From the NCBI GenBank assembly GCA_046530735.1, contig JBHEQV010000002.1, positions 124,001 through 188,000 on the forward strand: DNA of 64,000 nt. The letters run 5' to 3'. Numbering within the stretch: the first letter of the stretch is position 1; every line of letters begins with the position of its first letter. The notes under the pieces are model-generated. The model saw nothing but the letters and a program-made list of their open reading frames with translations, did no database searches and was not told the origin of the DNA. Positions 9,280 through 19,799 of this stretch are shown in pieces. Origin of the DNA: Arsenophonus sp046530735. GTDB lineage: Bacteria; Pseudomonadota; Gammaproteobacteria; Enterobacterales; Enterobacteriaceae. Made by a program: the position numbers and the translations under genes.

Positions 9280-10860
9280 ATAATTTATAGATAAACCTAG
9301 GTTTGGATTAATAATTGTCATTTTCAATTTTATACATTCTTTCTGATAACAATTTTTATTATTTTCTTAGGAAACCCTGAGCGTTCATAAAAGTAATCTC
9401 TATACATACAGAATGCATTTGCACGTATCTGTGCATAGAAATCCTTTTATTTAGAACGCGAACTTTGTTTTTTCTTATTTTTTATGAGACGTCATCTTCA
9501 GTGACTTATATAATACATCTTCGGTAATAGTGTGCCTTCGTTTACTATTAAAGAAGAAACAATAATGACTGACCATCTTAACATGACTCTCTGAATATGC
9601 CTAATATATCCTCTGATTATCTCTTTCTACATCAACGTAAGAGATCTGCTATTGCGTTCCGATTACTGTATAGTCAAGTGGTTATAGTAATAATGTGCAA
9701 TCTCTTTTCTCCACTCAGGAATATCACATTTTAATGCAGATAGCAGCTGTTTTAGCGCCTGAGAGGGTATTTTACACTATGCTACATTTATTTTATCTTT
9801 TATAAAATTGCACTTTCTAGTAACGTCCAATTACTGTGCGCCTTTTTCAGGGCACGCGCTTATACTGCTTTTTATAGGCGGATATATATGTGCACAAGAA
9901 CAGGAAGATAAGTGGGATTTATCAAATCATAGTTGTAACGCAGAAGCCGAATAACAGCGACTTGACAGATTTCTTAGATCGTTATTTTTAATGGAAACTC
10001 ACGCCATACAGCATGTTTAATATTCCAAACCGACACCTTTAACGGAAACATGAAATACAGATATTGATTGAGTTATCAATCATAAATCTACAAGGTATAG
10101 AAGATACCAATTTCAATATCCTGTTTCCGTGTCCACTGCAGCATGAATCTGTCGGGTGTTCAGGTGTAAGAAATCAGAGGTTTAAGTAGCGGGCAGTTAT
10201 TATTGAAAATGTCAAAAAATAAGAAATAGTAAAAATAATATATTTCTAGTTATAGTCATGTGAAATATAATTCTGCGTTGTTAACTGTTTCTTTCTAGTT
10301 CTAAAGCCACCTGAACTATAGGATTTTGCTTTTAGAGTTATGGTAAAATAGCGGTAGAAATATTCAGATAAGTACAACAGCAGTCATGTGAAGATCCATT
10401 TTAGAAAGTGCTGCAGGGGAAAGGCATTTGCTTGATAGATAGTATGGCTCCATAAGTTGATATTTTCATCGTATTTTTAGAAAAGTTATTTAACTATGAT
10501 CAACAGTAAAAAGCAGTTTAGTTAGGCGATACAGAATAACATATGGATAATTATTTTCTAGGTATTTTGTCAGATTATAGAAATCGGCATCTTGTCCGCA
10601 TTTGTCTGATCTATCGACAAGTTATCTTTATATTTCTTCTAAGCGAAGAAGAAGATGTGGATTATCTCTAGCCACTATAACTTATGAATTTATCTGGAAG
10701 AATGATTATTAACCATTATCCTCTCAATGCACTTATATACAGCCTTGTCAGCTTGCCATTGAGCCGTTTTATTAAAATCCAGATAAATTGTACCTAGAAG
10801 GTGTGGAAATACTTTAGTATCGAAAAAATGATGACAGAGAATCGGATATATTGATATATG
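9280..10860 (-). mobile_element. Decayed IS91-like element
   Basis: The reverse complement of about 9500-9560 reads GGCACACTATTACCGAAGAT, matching the 3' part of the IS91-like copies at 27830 and 33860. The reverse complement of 10540-10760 matches their 5' part (AAGCTGACAAGGCTGTATAT, GCTAGAGATAATCCACATC). The transposase reading is shattered. IS256-like fragments lie on both sides, so this copy probably inserted into an IS256-like element. Confidence 0.55.
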
Positions 10861-10889
10861 CTCTCTTTTGAGATGTAATAAAAATTCAG

Positions 10890-11150
10890 TCGGTCTGTCA
10901 CATTATTAATTTTAGGAATAAGATCATAAAGTGCTTTAGATAAATAAGCGATTCCTATTATCTACCTAGCAGCATTACGAATAAGTTCATGAAAGGGATT
11001 CATGGGTAATATCTAGTTTTACTGATAGTTGTAGTATAGATTTTTCATCGTATATCATCTCTATGTGATTGAAATAATTCATCAAATCAATCAGCAGGAA
11101 TACGATAGTATTTTCGAAATTTCATGCTCCAGAAAAGAGTGTAACTTTAT
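10890..11150 (-). mobile_element. IS256-like terminal fragment
   Basis: It shares AGCAGCATTACGAATAAGTT, TATCATCTCTATGTGATTGA and the end CCAGAAAAGAGTGTAACTTT with the other minus-oriented IS256-like copies. It is probably the far end of the element whose first end is at 8695. Confidence 0.6.
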
Positions 11151-11640
11151 AATAATTAAATTGATAGTTTATTTATTTTTAACTACATCAAAAATTGATT
11201 TTTAATCAATCTTTTTTGTTTATTTTCACTTAAATAATCCTAAGGAAATTGCTTTTCATTAAACAGAAATCAGTAATTTTTGTTTATTTTTATATTGAAC
11301 TTATATTAAAGTCACGATTATAAAAAATCTAAATCAATCTGAATATAATTTTTTTTTATTGTAATAGTATGAGTCTCACCTCTCCTTTGTTGGCTATGAA
11401 GGGATGCAAAATTCACTGTTATATTAATGTAGATGGAGGATAGAAAACTCGAAACAGTTAATAAAAAAGTACTAGGAGATCAGTAGGAAGAATACTCTTT
11501 TGGATGTTAAAATATAGCAAGGAATAGGAGTATTCATAATGTGTTTTGTAATATATAGCAATAGTTTTTAGTTGAAGAGGTAATAATTTTTAAAAAATAT
11601 TATCAGAACAGCAAATTTTTACAGAAATTTCTTACTGGAG
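11150..11640. other. Unassigned AT-rich sequence upstream of the rraB remnant
   Basis: No gene recognised. In E. coli argI is divergent from rraB, but I see no argI similarity here. Confidence 0.4.
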
Positions 11641-12060
11641 AAAAAGCAGAAGGCACAGATCGGCGAGTAGGAATGCATTTAATTATCAAAGAATTATTGG
11701 AATATGGTAGTGATCCGAATGTTTTATATAAAATAGAACATTATTTTTTTTGCCAAAGACTTTAAGTTATTAGAAAAGTGGTAATTAGTGGTATTTAAAT
11801 TTGCTTATGAAGTGTACGATGTTTAAGAGTTAGAAATTGAAGATAGTATGATATTGACGTGTTATAATGTTTATGGAGATACTGTGATTGATATAGTATT
11901 AATTGATAAGCAAGTCGTATAATTGATGATGTTAACTGAAAAATTTATATTAATTATGACATTTATAGGTAGTTTCTTTAAAGATCCTAATTATTCTGCT
12001 ATTGAACAAAAGCATGTTGAACTGAATTTATTCTACACTAAAATTAAATTATTAGAATAG
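11641..12060 (+). pseudogene. rraB: Decayed RNase E inhibitor RraB
   Basis: RraB binds the RNase E scaffold and modulates the degradosome. Recognisable blocks: HLIIKELLEYGSDPNVLYKI (about 11677), then after a frameshift AKDFKLLEKW (about 11750), FKFAYEVYDV*ELEIED (about 11800), VLIDKQVV*LMMLTEKF (about 11900) and FFKDPN (about 11970). These align in order with E. coli RraB (140 aa). The start codon region is gone and stops interrupt every frame. Its plus orientation beside minus-strand valS matches the E. coli valS/rraB neighbourhood. Confidence 0.85.
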
Positions 12061-12181
12061 AAAAAATAGAGATTATAATGAGCTGATATACCTATTAAGA
12101 TGAGATGGTATGCTAGTTAGAGTAAGGTTGTTATTTAACAATATTTCTATATAATAAGTGTATCACAGTGTTGTTTCTTAT

Positions 12182-15088
12182 TTAAGGAGAGCTAATAGTT
12201 ACTTTTTGATTAGTCAGTTTTTGTTTTGTTGCCAAATATCCTGCTAGTCTCTTACGCTCCTTTTTAACGGAAAAGGGAGATGCTCGGCTAACAAAGCTAT
12301 CGTTAGCTAATTTGTTTTCAATATCCGCTATTTTTTTAGTTAATTTATTCAGCTCTTTATCTATCCGCCTTAATTCAGTGTCTTTATTGATTAAAGACGT
12401 TATTGGGATCAATACTTCAGCACCATCTATCAGTTTAGATGCAGCAAGTGGTGTTGATAGATGTTTATTTAAAATAGTAATAGAATTAAGACGGCCTATT
12501 GCTTTAATAAAATTTAGATTTTCTGTAATACGCCGTTTTGTTGCGTAATTAGCATTACGCAGCAGCAGATCTAATGGCTTACCGGGTAAGATATTTATTT
12601 CTGCTCGAATGTTACGTATGGCAATAATAAGTTCTTTTATCCATTCTAGATCAGAATGTGCTTCTTCATCAATTTTTTCTGGTTTAAAGATTGGAAAAGG
12701 TTGTAACATGATAGTGTCTTGTTGAATATTGATTCCCTTAACTATTTTCACCCGTTGCCAGATCGTCTCGGTAATAAATGGAATAATAGGATGTGCCAGC
12801 CGTAATAAGCTTTCCAGTATTTCAATCAAGGTATAACGTGTTGCCCGAATTTCTGGCTCTTTTCCTTTATGAAAGGACTGCTTAGATAGTTCTAAATACC
12901 AATTACAGAATTGGTTCCAGGTAAATTTATACAAAATATTGCTAGCGATATCAAATCGATAACTATCAAGCGCTTCACGGTATAATTTTACAGTTTGGTT
13001 AAATTCTGCCATGATCCAGCGATCAGCCAACAAAAAAGTTATTTCCCCACCATGCTGACCACAATCTTGTCCTTCAGTATTCATCAATACATAACGACTG
13101 GCGTTCCAAAGTTTATTACAAAAATTGCGATAGCCAATAAGGCGTTTCATATCCCAATTGATCTCTCTCCCAGTAGATGCTAACGCTGTGAGCGTAAAGC
13201 GTAAAGCGTCTGTACCATGTGCTTTAATGCCATGTGGATATTCTTTATGGGTACGTTTAGAAATTTTTCTGGCTAATTGAGGTTGCATCATATTGCTAGT
13301 ACGTTTTATTATTAAATCTTCCAGCGAGATACCATCAATTATATCTAGCGGATCAATGACATTGCCTTTGGATTTCGACATTTTTTTCCCTTCTTCATCA
13401 CGTATTAGACCTGTAATATAGACGATTTTAAAAGGAATTTGCCCTTGGCCATTTTCATCTTTAATGAAATACATCGTCAACATGATCATGCGGGATATCC
13501 AGAAAAAGATAATATCAAAGCCAGTAACCAACACGTCTGTTGGATGGAAAGTTTTTAACGCCTCGCTGTTTTCTGGCCAACCTAATGTTGAAAATGTCCA
13601 CAGAGCAGAAGAGAACCAAGTATCTAATACATCTTGATCCTGATGTAGGCTAATATCAACACTAATATTGTTTTCTCGACGGACTTCTTTTTCGTTATGT
13701 CCAACATAGATATTACCAGATTCATCATACCAGGCTGGTATTCTATGTCCCCACCATAATTGGCGTGAAATACACCAATCTTGAATATTCTTCATCAAGG
13801 AAAAATACATATTCTCATACTGTTTAGGAATAAACTGTATACGACCATCTTTTACTGCTGCGATAGCTTGTTCTGCTAATGGCAGAATACGAATATACCA
13901 TTGATCCGTCAGCATAGGTTCAATAATAACACCACTACGATCACCATAAGGAATGGTAAGTTTATGCGGTTTTATGGCGATTAAAAATCCTAGTTTTTCT
14001 AATTCGCTGACAATCGCTTTACGAGCAGCAAAACGCTCCATTCCCTTATAGGGTGCAGGAATTATTGTCGTGGTATAAATAGTACTAGGGTTACCTTCGC
14101 TGTCAAATACTTCAGCTTGTTGGCGGATATGTCCATTGAAATCGAAAATATTAATCATCGGTAACTGGTGATTTTTTCCCACTTCATAGTCATTAAAATC
14201 CTGAGCTGGTGTAATCTTCACACAGCCAGTACCTTTTTTCATATCAGCGCGTTCATCACCGATGATAGGAATACGACGGTTAACCAATGGCAGTAAAATT
14301 TGTTTGCCGATTAAATCCTTATAGCGCGGATCAGCAGGATTAACTGCTACACCTGTATCACCAAGCATAGTTTCTGGTCGAGTAGTGGCAATAACTAAAT
14401 AATCTTGGCCTGCTACGGTTTTTACACCATTAGCAAGTGGATAACGTAAATGCCACATAAAACCGTTGACTTCTTGATTTTTAACTTCTAAATCGGAAAT
14501 AGCAGTATGTAGCTTTGGATCCCAATTAACTAATCGTTTACCGCGATAAATAAGATCATCTTGATAAAGTCGAATGAATGCTTCTTTTACTGCTTTAGAA
14601 AAACCTTCATCCATAGTAAAGCGTTCACGTCGCCAATCAACAGAATCACCTAGTCGTCGCATTTGTTGCGAAATATTACCCCCAGACTCGTTTTTCCATT
14701 CCCAAATTTTTTCAATAAATGCTTCTCTGCCATAGTCATTACGAGTTTTATTCTCTTCTGCAGCAATTTTATGCTCAATAATCATCTGAGTGGCAATCCC
14801 AGCGTGATCTGTACCAGTTTGCCAAAGGGTATTTTTCCCTTGCATCCGCTGGTAACGGATTAACGTATCCATTATAGTTTGCTGAAAAGCATGCCCCATA
14901 TGGAGATTGCCCGTGATATTAGGCGGCGGAATCACAATACAAAAACACTGTTTGCTCTTATCACTATGTGGTACAAAATAACCATTTTTTTCCCAGTGTG
15001 CATATAAAAGTTGTTCAATTGCAGTTGGTTGATAAGTTTTGTCTAGTGATGGCTCAGACTGAGTTTGATTTACGGGTTTTTTTTCCAT
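12182..15088 (-). CDS. valS: Valyl-tRNA synthetase
   Basis: Class Ia aminoacyl-tRNA synthetase that charges tRNA-Val and edits mischarged threonine. The product is 968 aa (951 in E. coli), with about 14 extra residues before the conserved start of the family. The HIGH motif appears as HMGH at residues 63-66 (PPPNITGNLHMGHA) and KMSKS lies near residue 570 (EGKKMSKSKGN). The editing domain block TTRPETMLGDTGV is present. The C-terminal coiled coil is intact (LRRIDKELNKLTKKIADIEN). The start lies inside the end of holC (19 nt overlap), so the two are translationally linked, and pepA-holC-valS reads as one operon as in E. coli. No sign of decay. Confidence 0.97.
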   Translation of the reverse strand: MEKKPVNQTQSEPSLDKTYQPTAIEQLLYAHWEKNGYFVPHSDKSKQCFCIVIPPPNITGNLHMGHAFQQTIMDTLIRYQRMQGKNTLWQTGTDHAGIATQMIIEHKIAAEENKTRNDYGREAFIEKIWEWKNESGGNISQQMRRLGDSVDWRRERFTMDEGFSKAVKEAFIRLYQDDLIYRGKRLVNWDPKLHTAISDLEVKNQEVNGFMWHLRYPLANGVKTVAGQDYLVIATTRPETMLGDTGVAVNPADPRYKDLIGKQILLPLVNRRIPIIGDERADMKKGTGCVKITPAQDFNDYEVGKNHQLPMINIFDFNGHIRQQAEVFDSEGNPSTIYTTTIIPAPYKGMERFAARKAIVSELEKLGFLIAIKPHKLTIPYGDRSGVIIEPMLTDQWYIRILPLAEQAIAAVKDGRIQFIPKQYENMYFSLMKNIQDWCISRQLWWGHRIPAWYDESGNIYVGHNEKEVRRENNISVDISLHQDQDVLDTWFSSALWTFSTLGWPENSEALKTFHPTDVLVTGFDIIFFWISRMIMLTMYFIKDENGQGQIPFKIVYITGLIRDEEGKKMSKSKGNVIDPLDIIDGISLEDLIIKRTSNMMQPQLARKISKRTHKEYPHGIKAHGTDALRFTLTALASTGREINWDMKRLIGYRNFCNKLWNASRYVLMNTEGQDCGQHGGEITFLLADRWIMAEFNQTVKLYREALDSYRFDIASNILYKFTWNQFCNWYLELSKQSFHKGKEPEIRATRYTLIEILESLLRLAHPIIPFITETIWQRVKIVKGINIQQDTIMLQPFPIFKPEKIDEEAHSDLEWIKELIIAIRNIRAEINILPGKPLDLLLRNANYATKRRITENLNFIKAIGRLNSITILNKHLSTPLAASKLIDGAEVLIPITSLINKDTELRRIDKELNKLTKKIADIENKLANDSFVSRASPFSVKKERKRLAGYLATKQKLTNQKVTISSP

Positions 15089-15549
15089 CTTGCTTCGTTA
15101 TTTATTAAGTGCTGATATGCCATTATTAAATTAAAACCCATATTGTGATAAGTTTTGTATCGTTCACGTGCTAACTGTTTCAAATGTTCATCTATAGGTA
15201 CAAAGTCTATCACTTCATGGAAGTGTGTAGAAAAGTTTACAAAAGTTGATTGTAGATTTATCAATATATCTCTCATCGAGATATTCTGTTTTGTTGGCCA
15301 ACAAAGTTCAACAGGCGCGCCATAGGGTGGACCTTCACCGGCTAAATTATGCGGGGTAAATTGATATGGTTCTCTTTGCCAAAGTATTTTATCCAATTTT
15401 TTGGCTTGTATTTTATGCTCGCAAGCAATTAAAATACGTTTACCTATCCGCCAATTTTTTGCTGCTAGCTGACAAGCTAGCCATTCATGACTTTCAAGTT
15501 CTTTTTGTGAGAATAGCTGTGTTATTAAATAGAAAGTTACTTTTTTCAT
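15070..15549 (-). CDS. holC: DNA polymerase III chi subunit
   Basis: Chi links the clamp loader to SSB at the replication fork, with psi (HolD). The product from ATG 15549 is 159 aa (147 in E. coli) and begins MKKVTFYLI, aligning with the family N-terminus. Conserved blocks are GKRILIACE, FTPHNLAGEGPPYGAPVELCWP and FVPIDEHLKQLARERYK. A GTG at 15621 would add 24 residues with no family similarity and overlap pepA, so I reject it. No good Shine-Dalgarno sequence precedes the chosen ATG, so translational coupling to pepA is possible. The tail is about 12 residues longer than in E. coli and overlaps valS. Its partner SSB is intact at 34.8 kb. Confidence 0.93.
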   Translation of the reverse strand: MKKVTFYLITQLFSQKELESHEWLACQLAAKNWRIGKRILIACEHKIQAKKLDKILWQREPYQFTPHNLAGEGPPYGAPVELCWPTKQNISMRDILINLQSTFVNFSTHFHEVIDFVPIDEHLKQLARERYKTYHNMGFNLIMAYQHLINNEARWKKNP

Positions 15550-15610
15550 CGCATTTTTTATAGAAAAATGGTATTGCTTATAAAGATCTATTATAAATTT
15601 ACTGGTATTA

Positions 15611-17119
15611 TTATTCGTCACAGTTTATATAGACACGATTTAACAAAAATTGAGCAAGTAATGCGACCGGACGGCCTGTTGCTCCTTTTGTTTTTCCTGA
15701 TTTCCAAGCTGTTCCTGCAATATCTAAATGTGCCCAGTGATATTTAGTAGCAAAACGTTCTAGGAAACAGCCAGCAGTGATTGCACCACCTGCGCGACCT
15801 GCTATATTAGCAAGATCAGCAAAATTTGACTCTAATTGTTCAGATATTTCTTTATCTAGAGGTAAACGCCATACTTTATCACCTGTTTGCTTAGCAGCAT
15901 TTAATAATTCATGTGCTAAGGGATTATGATTTGACATCAATCCACTATAGTGATTACCAAGTGCAATAATACAAGCTCCGGTTAAAGTTGCAACATCAAT
16001 TACTACATCAGGATCAAAACGTTCTATATAAGTTAGTGTATCACAAAGAACCAATCTTCCTTCTGCATCGGTATTAAGGATTTCTACTGTTTGCCCTGAC
16101 ATGGTGGTTAAAATATCACCAGGGCGATAAGCTTTGCCACTCGGCATATTTTCACAACCAGCTAATACAGCGATAATGTTAATCGGCAATTTTAGTTCAG
16201 CAACAAATCGCATAACACCATAAACAGTTGCAGCTCCACACATGTCATATTTCATTTCATCCATCCTATCGGATGGCTTAATAGAAATTCCGCCAGAGTC
16301 AAAAGTTAATCCTTTACCAATAAACACAATCGGTTTAACTGTTGGATCATCATTTCCTTTATATTCCATAATCGACATTATCGATTCGTTTTGTGAGCCT
16401 TGGCCAACGGCTAAATAGGCGTTCATCGCTAATTCTTTCATCTGTTCTTCGCCAATTACTTTTGTAGTTAGATTTTCGTAATTATTGGCTAATTGACGGG
16501 CTTGTGAAGCTAAATAGGCAGCATTGCAAATATTTGGCGGCATATTAGCCATATCTTTGGCTGATTTTATTCCAAGCGCGACACCAAGACCATGCTGAAT
16601 AGCCCGCTCGCCATTAGGTAAATCATGTCGGGTTGGGACATTAAAGACAATTTTACGTAATAGCCGTCGTGGCTCGTTCTTGTTACTTTTAAGTTTATTA
16701 AAAATATATAATGTTTCTTTTATGGTTTCGACTGCTTGTCGAACTTTCCAATAATTATTTCGGCTTTTTACATGCAACTCAGTTAGAAAACTGATGGCTT
16801 CCATTGACCCAGTTTCATTTAAAGTATTAATTATTTTTTGAAAAATCTGTTTATATTGACGCTCATCGAGTTCACATTCTTTACCGCATCCAACTAATAG
16901 AATACGTTCAGATAATATATTAGGAACATGGTGAAGTAATAGCATTTGGCCGACTTTACCTTCCAGTTCTCCGTGGCGTAATAAGGCACTGATATAACCA
17001 TCACTAATCATATCAAGTTGTTTAGTTATAGGGGATAAGCTGCAAGGTTCAAATACCCCAACAATAATACAAGCACTACGCTGTTTTTCTAGGCTACTGT
17101 TTTTTACACTAAACTCCAT
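15611..17119 (-). CDS. pepA: Leucyl aminopeptidase PepA
   Basis: Hexameric dizinc/manganese M17 aminopeptidase. In E. coli it also acts as a DNA-binding accessory factor in Xer site resolution and carAB regulation. The product is 502 aa (503 in E. coli). The catalytic metal sites are present: GKGLTFDSGGISIKP and the family signature NTDAEGRL. The C-terminus GATGRPVALLAQFLL is typical. AGGAG lies 6 nt before the ATG. It is the first gene of pepA-holC-valS, divergent from lptF with a 292 nt intergenic region holding both promoters. Confidence 0.96.
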   Translation of the reverse strand: MEFSVKNSSLEKQRSACIIVGVFEPCSLSPITKQLDMISDGYISALLRHGELEGKVGQMLLLHHVPNILSERILLVGCGKECELDERQYKQIFQKIINTLNETGSMEAISFLTELHVKSRNNYWKVRQAVETIKETLYIFNKLKSNKNEPRRLLRKIVFNVPTRHDLPNGERAIQHGLGVALGIKSAKDMANMPPNICNAAYLASQARQLANNYENLTTKVIGEEQMKELAMNAYLAVGQGSQNESIMSIMEYKGNDDPTVKPIVFIGKGLTFDSGGISIKPSDRMDEMKYDMCGAATVYGVMRFVAELKLPINIIAVLAGCENMPSGKAYRPGDILTTMSGQTVEILNTDAEGRLVLCDTLTYIERFDPDVVIDVATLTGACIIALGNHYSGLMSNHNPLAHELLNAAKQTGDKVWRLPLDKEISEQLESNFADLANIAGRAGGAITAGCFLERFATKYHWAHLDIAGTAWKSGKTKGATGRPVALLAQFLLNRVYINCDE

Positions 17120-17411
17120 GTATTCTCCTAAATCTTAAAGACAAAAATTAATACTATTGGTAAAGTTAACGAACAGCATAAATCCATCTTAGTTGAAATA
17201 GCTGCTTTATGTTAAATTAACTGAATGGTTTACGAATATTAAATAGGTAACGATTAATAATATTCTGTTTACATTTGAATAATTAATGCTGCATTCATCA
17301 TAATGATACATTGTAACCATTAAGAAAACTAAAATATTATACATAATTGTAATTATAACAACGAAGTTAACTATTTTTTTATAAAAATAAATTTTAATAG
17401 GTGAAAATAAT
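17120..17411. promoter_or_regulatory. Divergent promoter region pepA/lptF
   Basis: A 292 nt AT-rich spacer between two divergent intact operons, the same arrangement as in E. coli. It must contain both promoters. I could not place -35/-10 boxes with confidence because many AT-rich hexamers qualify. Ribosome-binding sites are clear at both ends: AGGAG for pepA, AGGTG for lptF. Confidence 0.5.
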
Positions 17412-18509
17412 GTGATTATAATTCAATACTTAGTTAAAGAAACGCTAAAAAGACAAGTTGCAATACTTTTTATTTTGATTTTAATTTTTCTTAGTCAAAA
17501 AACAATCAATATATTAAGTTCAGCGGTTCAGGGAAATATTCCTTCTGATTTGATCCTTCCTCTTCTATGGCTTGGAATTCCCGAAATAGTACAATTAATT
17601 TTACCATTAAGTCTGTTTCTTGCACTATTAATGACCTATAGTAAATTCTATATTGATAGTGAAATTACTATCATGTATGCCTGTGGCTTAGGCAGATGGG
17701 TATTAGTGATGGCGGCTTTAATTCTAGCATTATTTATCGCTTTGATTGCGGCAGTAAATGTAGCCTGGATGTTACCTTGGTCGGCAAAATCTCAAGAGCA
17801 AACATTAGCGGATGCAAAAGCAAATCCTAGTTTAGCCAGTATGATTGAGGGACAATTTAAAAGCATTAAAGATCAATATCTTGTTCTTTATATTAGTGAT
17901 GTAAAAGGCAAAAATTTTGCTGACGTTTTTATGGCACAATTACATCCAACTAATAACCAACGTCCTTTCGTGGTAATTGCAGAAAGTGGAGGTATCCGAG
18001 AGGATCAAAACGGTAATCAAATTATTATATTAGATAAAGGAATCCGCTATGAAGGTACAGCGTTATTACGTGATTTTCGCATAACGGATTTTAAAGATTA
18101 TCAAGCGGTAATCAACCATAAAAAAATGACGGTTACAGGTAACAAAATCGAGAAAAAGGATATGTTAGAATTGTGGTTGGGCACAGATACTAAATCAAAA
18201 GCGGAATTTCACTGGCGTTTAACATTAGTTATTTCGTCACTTATTATGACTTTGATGGTTGTGCCATTAAGTGAAGTTAATCCAAGGCATGGACGAGTCT
18301 TAAGTATTTTACCAGCAATGTTGCTTTATTTAATTTTCTTTCTATTACAAAGTACACTGCACTCTAATTCAGAAAAAGGTGAAATTGATCCCAAGATAAC
18401 AATGTGGATAGTTAATCTAGCTTTTCTGCTACTAGCGATCATATTAAATATTTTGGATACTGTTTCGATGCGTCAACTACGTGCTAAGTTCTATAAAGGA
18501 ATCACCTGA
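17412..18509 (+). CDS. lptF: LPS export ABC transporter permease LptF
   Basis: Inner-membrane permease of the LptB2FG complex that extracts LPS from the inner membrane and drives it across the envelope. The product is 365 aa (366 in E. coli) from a GTG start with AGGTG upstream; MIIIQYLVKETLKRQ matches the family N-terminus. The usual pattern is visible: three N-terminal membrane segments, a periplasmic beta-jellyroll (about residues 120-265) and three C-terminal segments, with VVPLSEVNPRHGRV conserved. The stop codon overlaps the lptG start (TGATG), so the pair is translationally coupled. It is the first gene of lptF-lptG, divergent from pepA. Confidence 0.96.
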   Translation: MIIIQYLVKETLKRQVAILFILILIFLSQKTINILSSAVQGNIPSDLILPLLWLGIPEIVQLILPLSLFLALLMTYSKFYIDSEITIMYACGLGRWVLVMAALILALFIALIAAVNVAWMLPWSAKSQEQTLADAKANPSLASMIEGQFKSIKDQYLVLYISDVKGKNFADVFMAQLHPTNNQRPFVVIAESGGIREDQNGNQIIILDKGIRYEGTALLRDFRITDFKDYQAVINHKKMTVTGNKIEKKDMLELWLGTDTKSKAEFHWRLTLVISSLIMTLMVVPLSEVNPRHGRVLSILPAMLLYLIFFLLQSTLHSNSEKGEIDPKITMWIVNLAFLLLAIILNILDTVSMRQLRAKFYKGIT

Positions 18510-19585
18510 TGTTTAGTATATTGGATAAATATATTGGGCGTACTATTCTCTCTTCAATTCTAATGACCCTTTTTATATTGGTTTCATTATCAGGCATTAT
18601 TAAATTTGTTGAGCAATTAAGAAAAGTCGGTGATGGTGACTATACTACCTGGAGTGCAGGGATTTTTACTTTATTAACCGTTCCAAGAGATATTGAAGTA
18701 TTTTTTCCAATGGTTGCCCTGTTAGGCCCATTACTTGGCTTAGGAACCCTGGCAACCAGTAGTGAATTAGTGGTGATGCAGACGGCTGCTTTTTCTCGCT
18801 TACAGGTTGCAATGTCAGTAATGAAGACAATAATTCCTTTAGTGATTTTAGTAATGATTATTGGTGAATTAGTTGCACCTTCAGCAGAACAGTGGGCACG
18901 TAACTATCGGGCTGAAAAAATTATTGGTCGATCATTAATGGTGACAGATCGTGGATTATGGGCTAAAGATGATAATAATTTTATTCATATTCAGCGTATT
19001 ATTGATAAAAATAAAATAAAAGAAATTTCCATCTATCAATTTGATTCACAGAAAAAACTGCAAGGGATCATTTTTGCAGTTTCAGGTCGCTATAATGCTA
19101 ATACTCAGCATTGGCAATTGTCACATGTATATAAGTCATTGATTAATAACGGAAAAGAAATTAGCGGTTCACAGAATTTATTTATGGATTGGAAAACTAA
19201 TCTAAACCCAGAAAAATTAGAGATGGTTTTTCTGGATCCTAATTCGTTAGCAATAAGAGGCTTATATAAATACGTTAAATATCTTAAGGAGAGTGGTCAA
19301 GAAGCGTCAGTCTATCAATTAAGTATGTGGAAGAAAATTCTATCACCGCTTTCTGTTACTGTTATGATGTTAATGGCGCTGTTATTTATTTTTGGGCCGC
19401 TGCGAAGTGCAGTAATGGGAGTAAGGGTATTAATCGGTATTTCAGGAGGATTTATTTTTTATTTGCTTAATGAGGGTTTTGGTAATATAAGTTTAGTCTA
19501 TGGTGTTCCTCCACTGATAGCAGCAATGTTACCCAGTATACTATTTCTTGTATTTAGTATTTTATTATTAATTCGCCGCCAATAA
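18509..19585 (+). CDS. lptG: LPS export ABC transporter permease LptG
   Basis: Second permease of LptB2FG, partner of LptF. The product is 358 aa (360 in E. coli). Family features: N-terminal MFSILDKYIGRTI, the LPS-contacting first membrane segment, GLGTLATSSELVVMQTAAFS, a periplasmic jellyroll domain, and the C-terminal FGPLRSAVMGVRVLIGISGG. The start overlaps the lptF stop by one base. Keeping both permeases implies that LPS is still made and exported, which agrees with the intact lapA/lapB at 53 kb. LptB and LptA/C/D/E are not in the window. Confidence 0.96.
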   Translation: MFSILDKYIGRTILSSILMTLFILVSLSGIIKFVEQLRKVGDGDYTTWSAGIFTLLTVPRDIEVFFPMVALLGPLLGLGTLATSSELVVMQTAAFSRLQVAMSVMKTIIPLVILVMIIGELVAPSAEQWARNYRAEKIIGRSLMVTDRGLWAKDDNNFIHIQRIIDKNKIKEISIYQFDSQKKLQGIIFAVSGRYNANTQHWQLSHVYKSLINNGKEISGSQNLFMDWKTNLNPEKLEMVFLDPNSLAIRGLYKYVKYLKESGQEASVYQLSMWKKILSPLSVTVMMLMALLFIFGPLRSAVMGVRVLIGISGGFIFYLLNEGFGNISLVYGVPPLIAAMLPSILFLVFSILLLIRRQ

Positions 19586-19799
19586 TTAGTTTTTACAACA
19601 TGGTTAAGTATATTGTTAATAACTATCCACATTCTTGAAAATTTATTCTTATTGGTTGACTTAACTATAATTAAGTTTTTCTAGCTGTTTTGACAAGATT
19701 AGCTGGAAAGCATTATCATTCTGATTTATAGTTAATACAGTATTTAAATCATTAACTCTTTAGGGAGAGTTAATATTAAATTCATCTATGACTGGTCAA

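Noticed and set aside
11150..11640. argI expected next to rraB
   Set aside because: No ArgI/ArgF motif (such as the carbamoyl-phosphate-binding SxRTR) was seen on either strand.
15550..15621. 24-residue N-terminal extension of holC from a GTG
   Set aside because: No family similarity, overlaps the end of pepA, and the internal ATG aligns exactly with the conserved HolC N-terminus.
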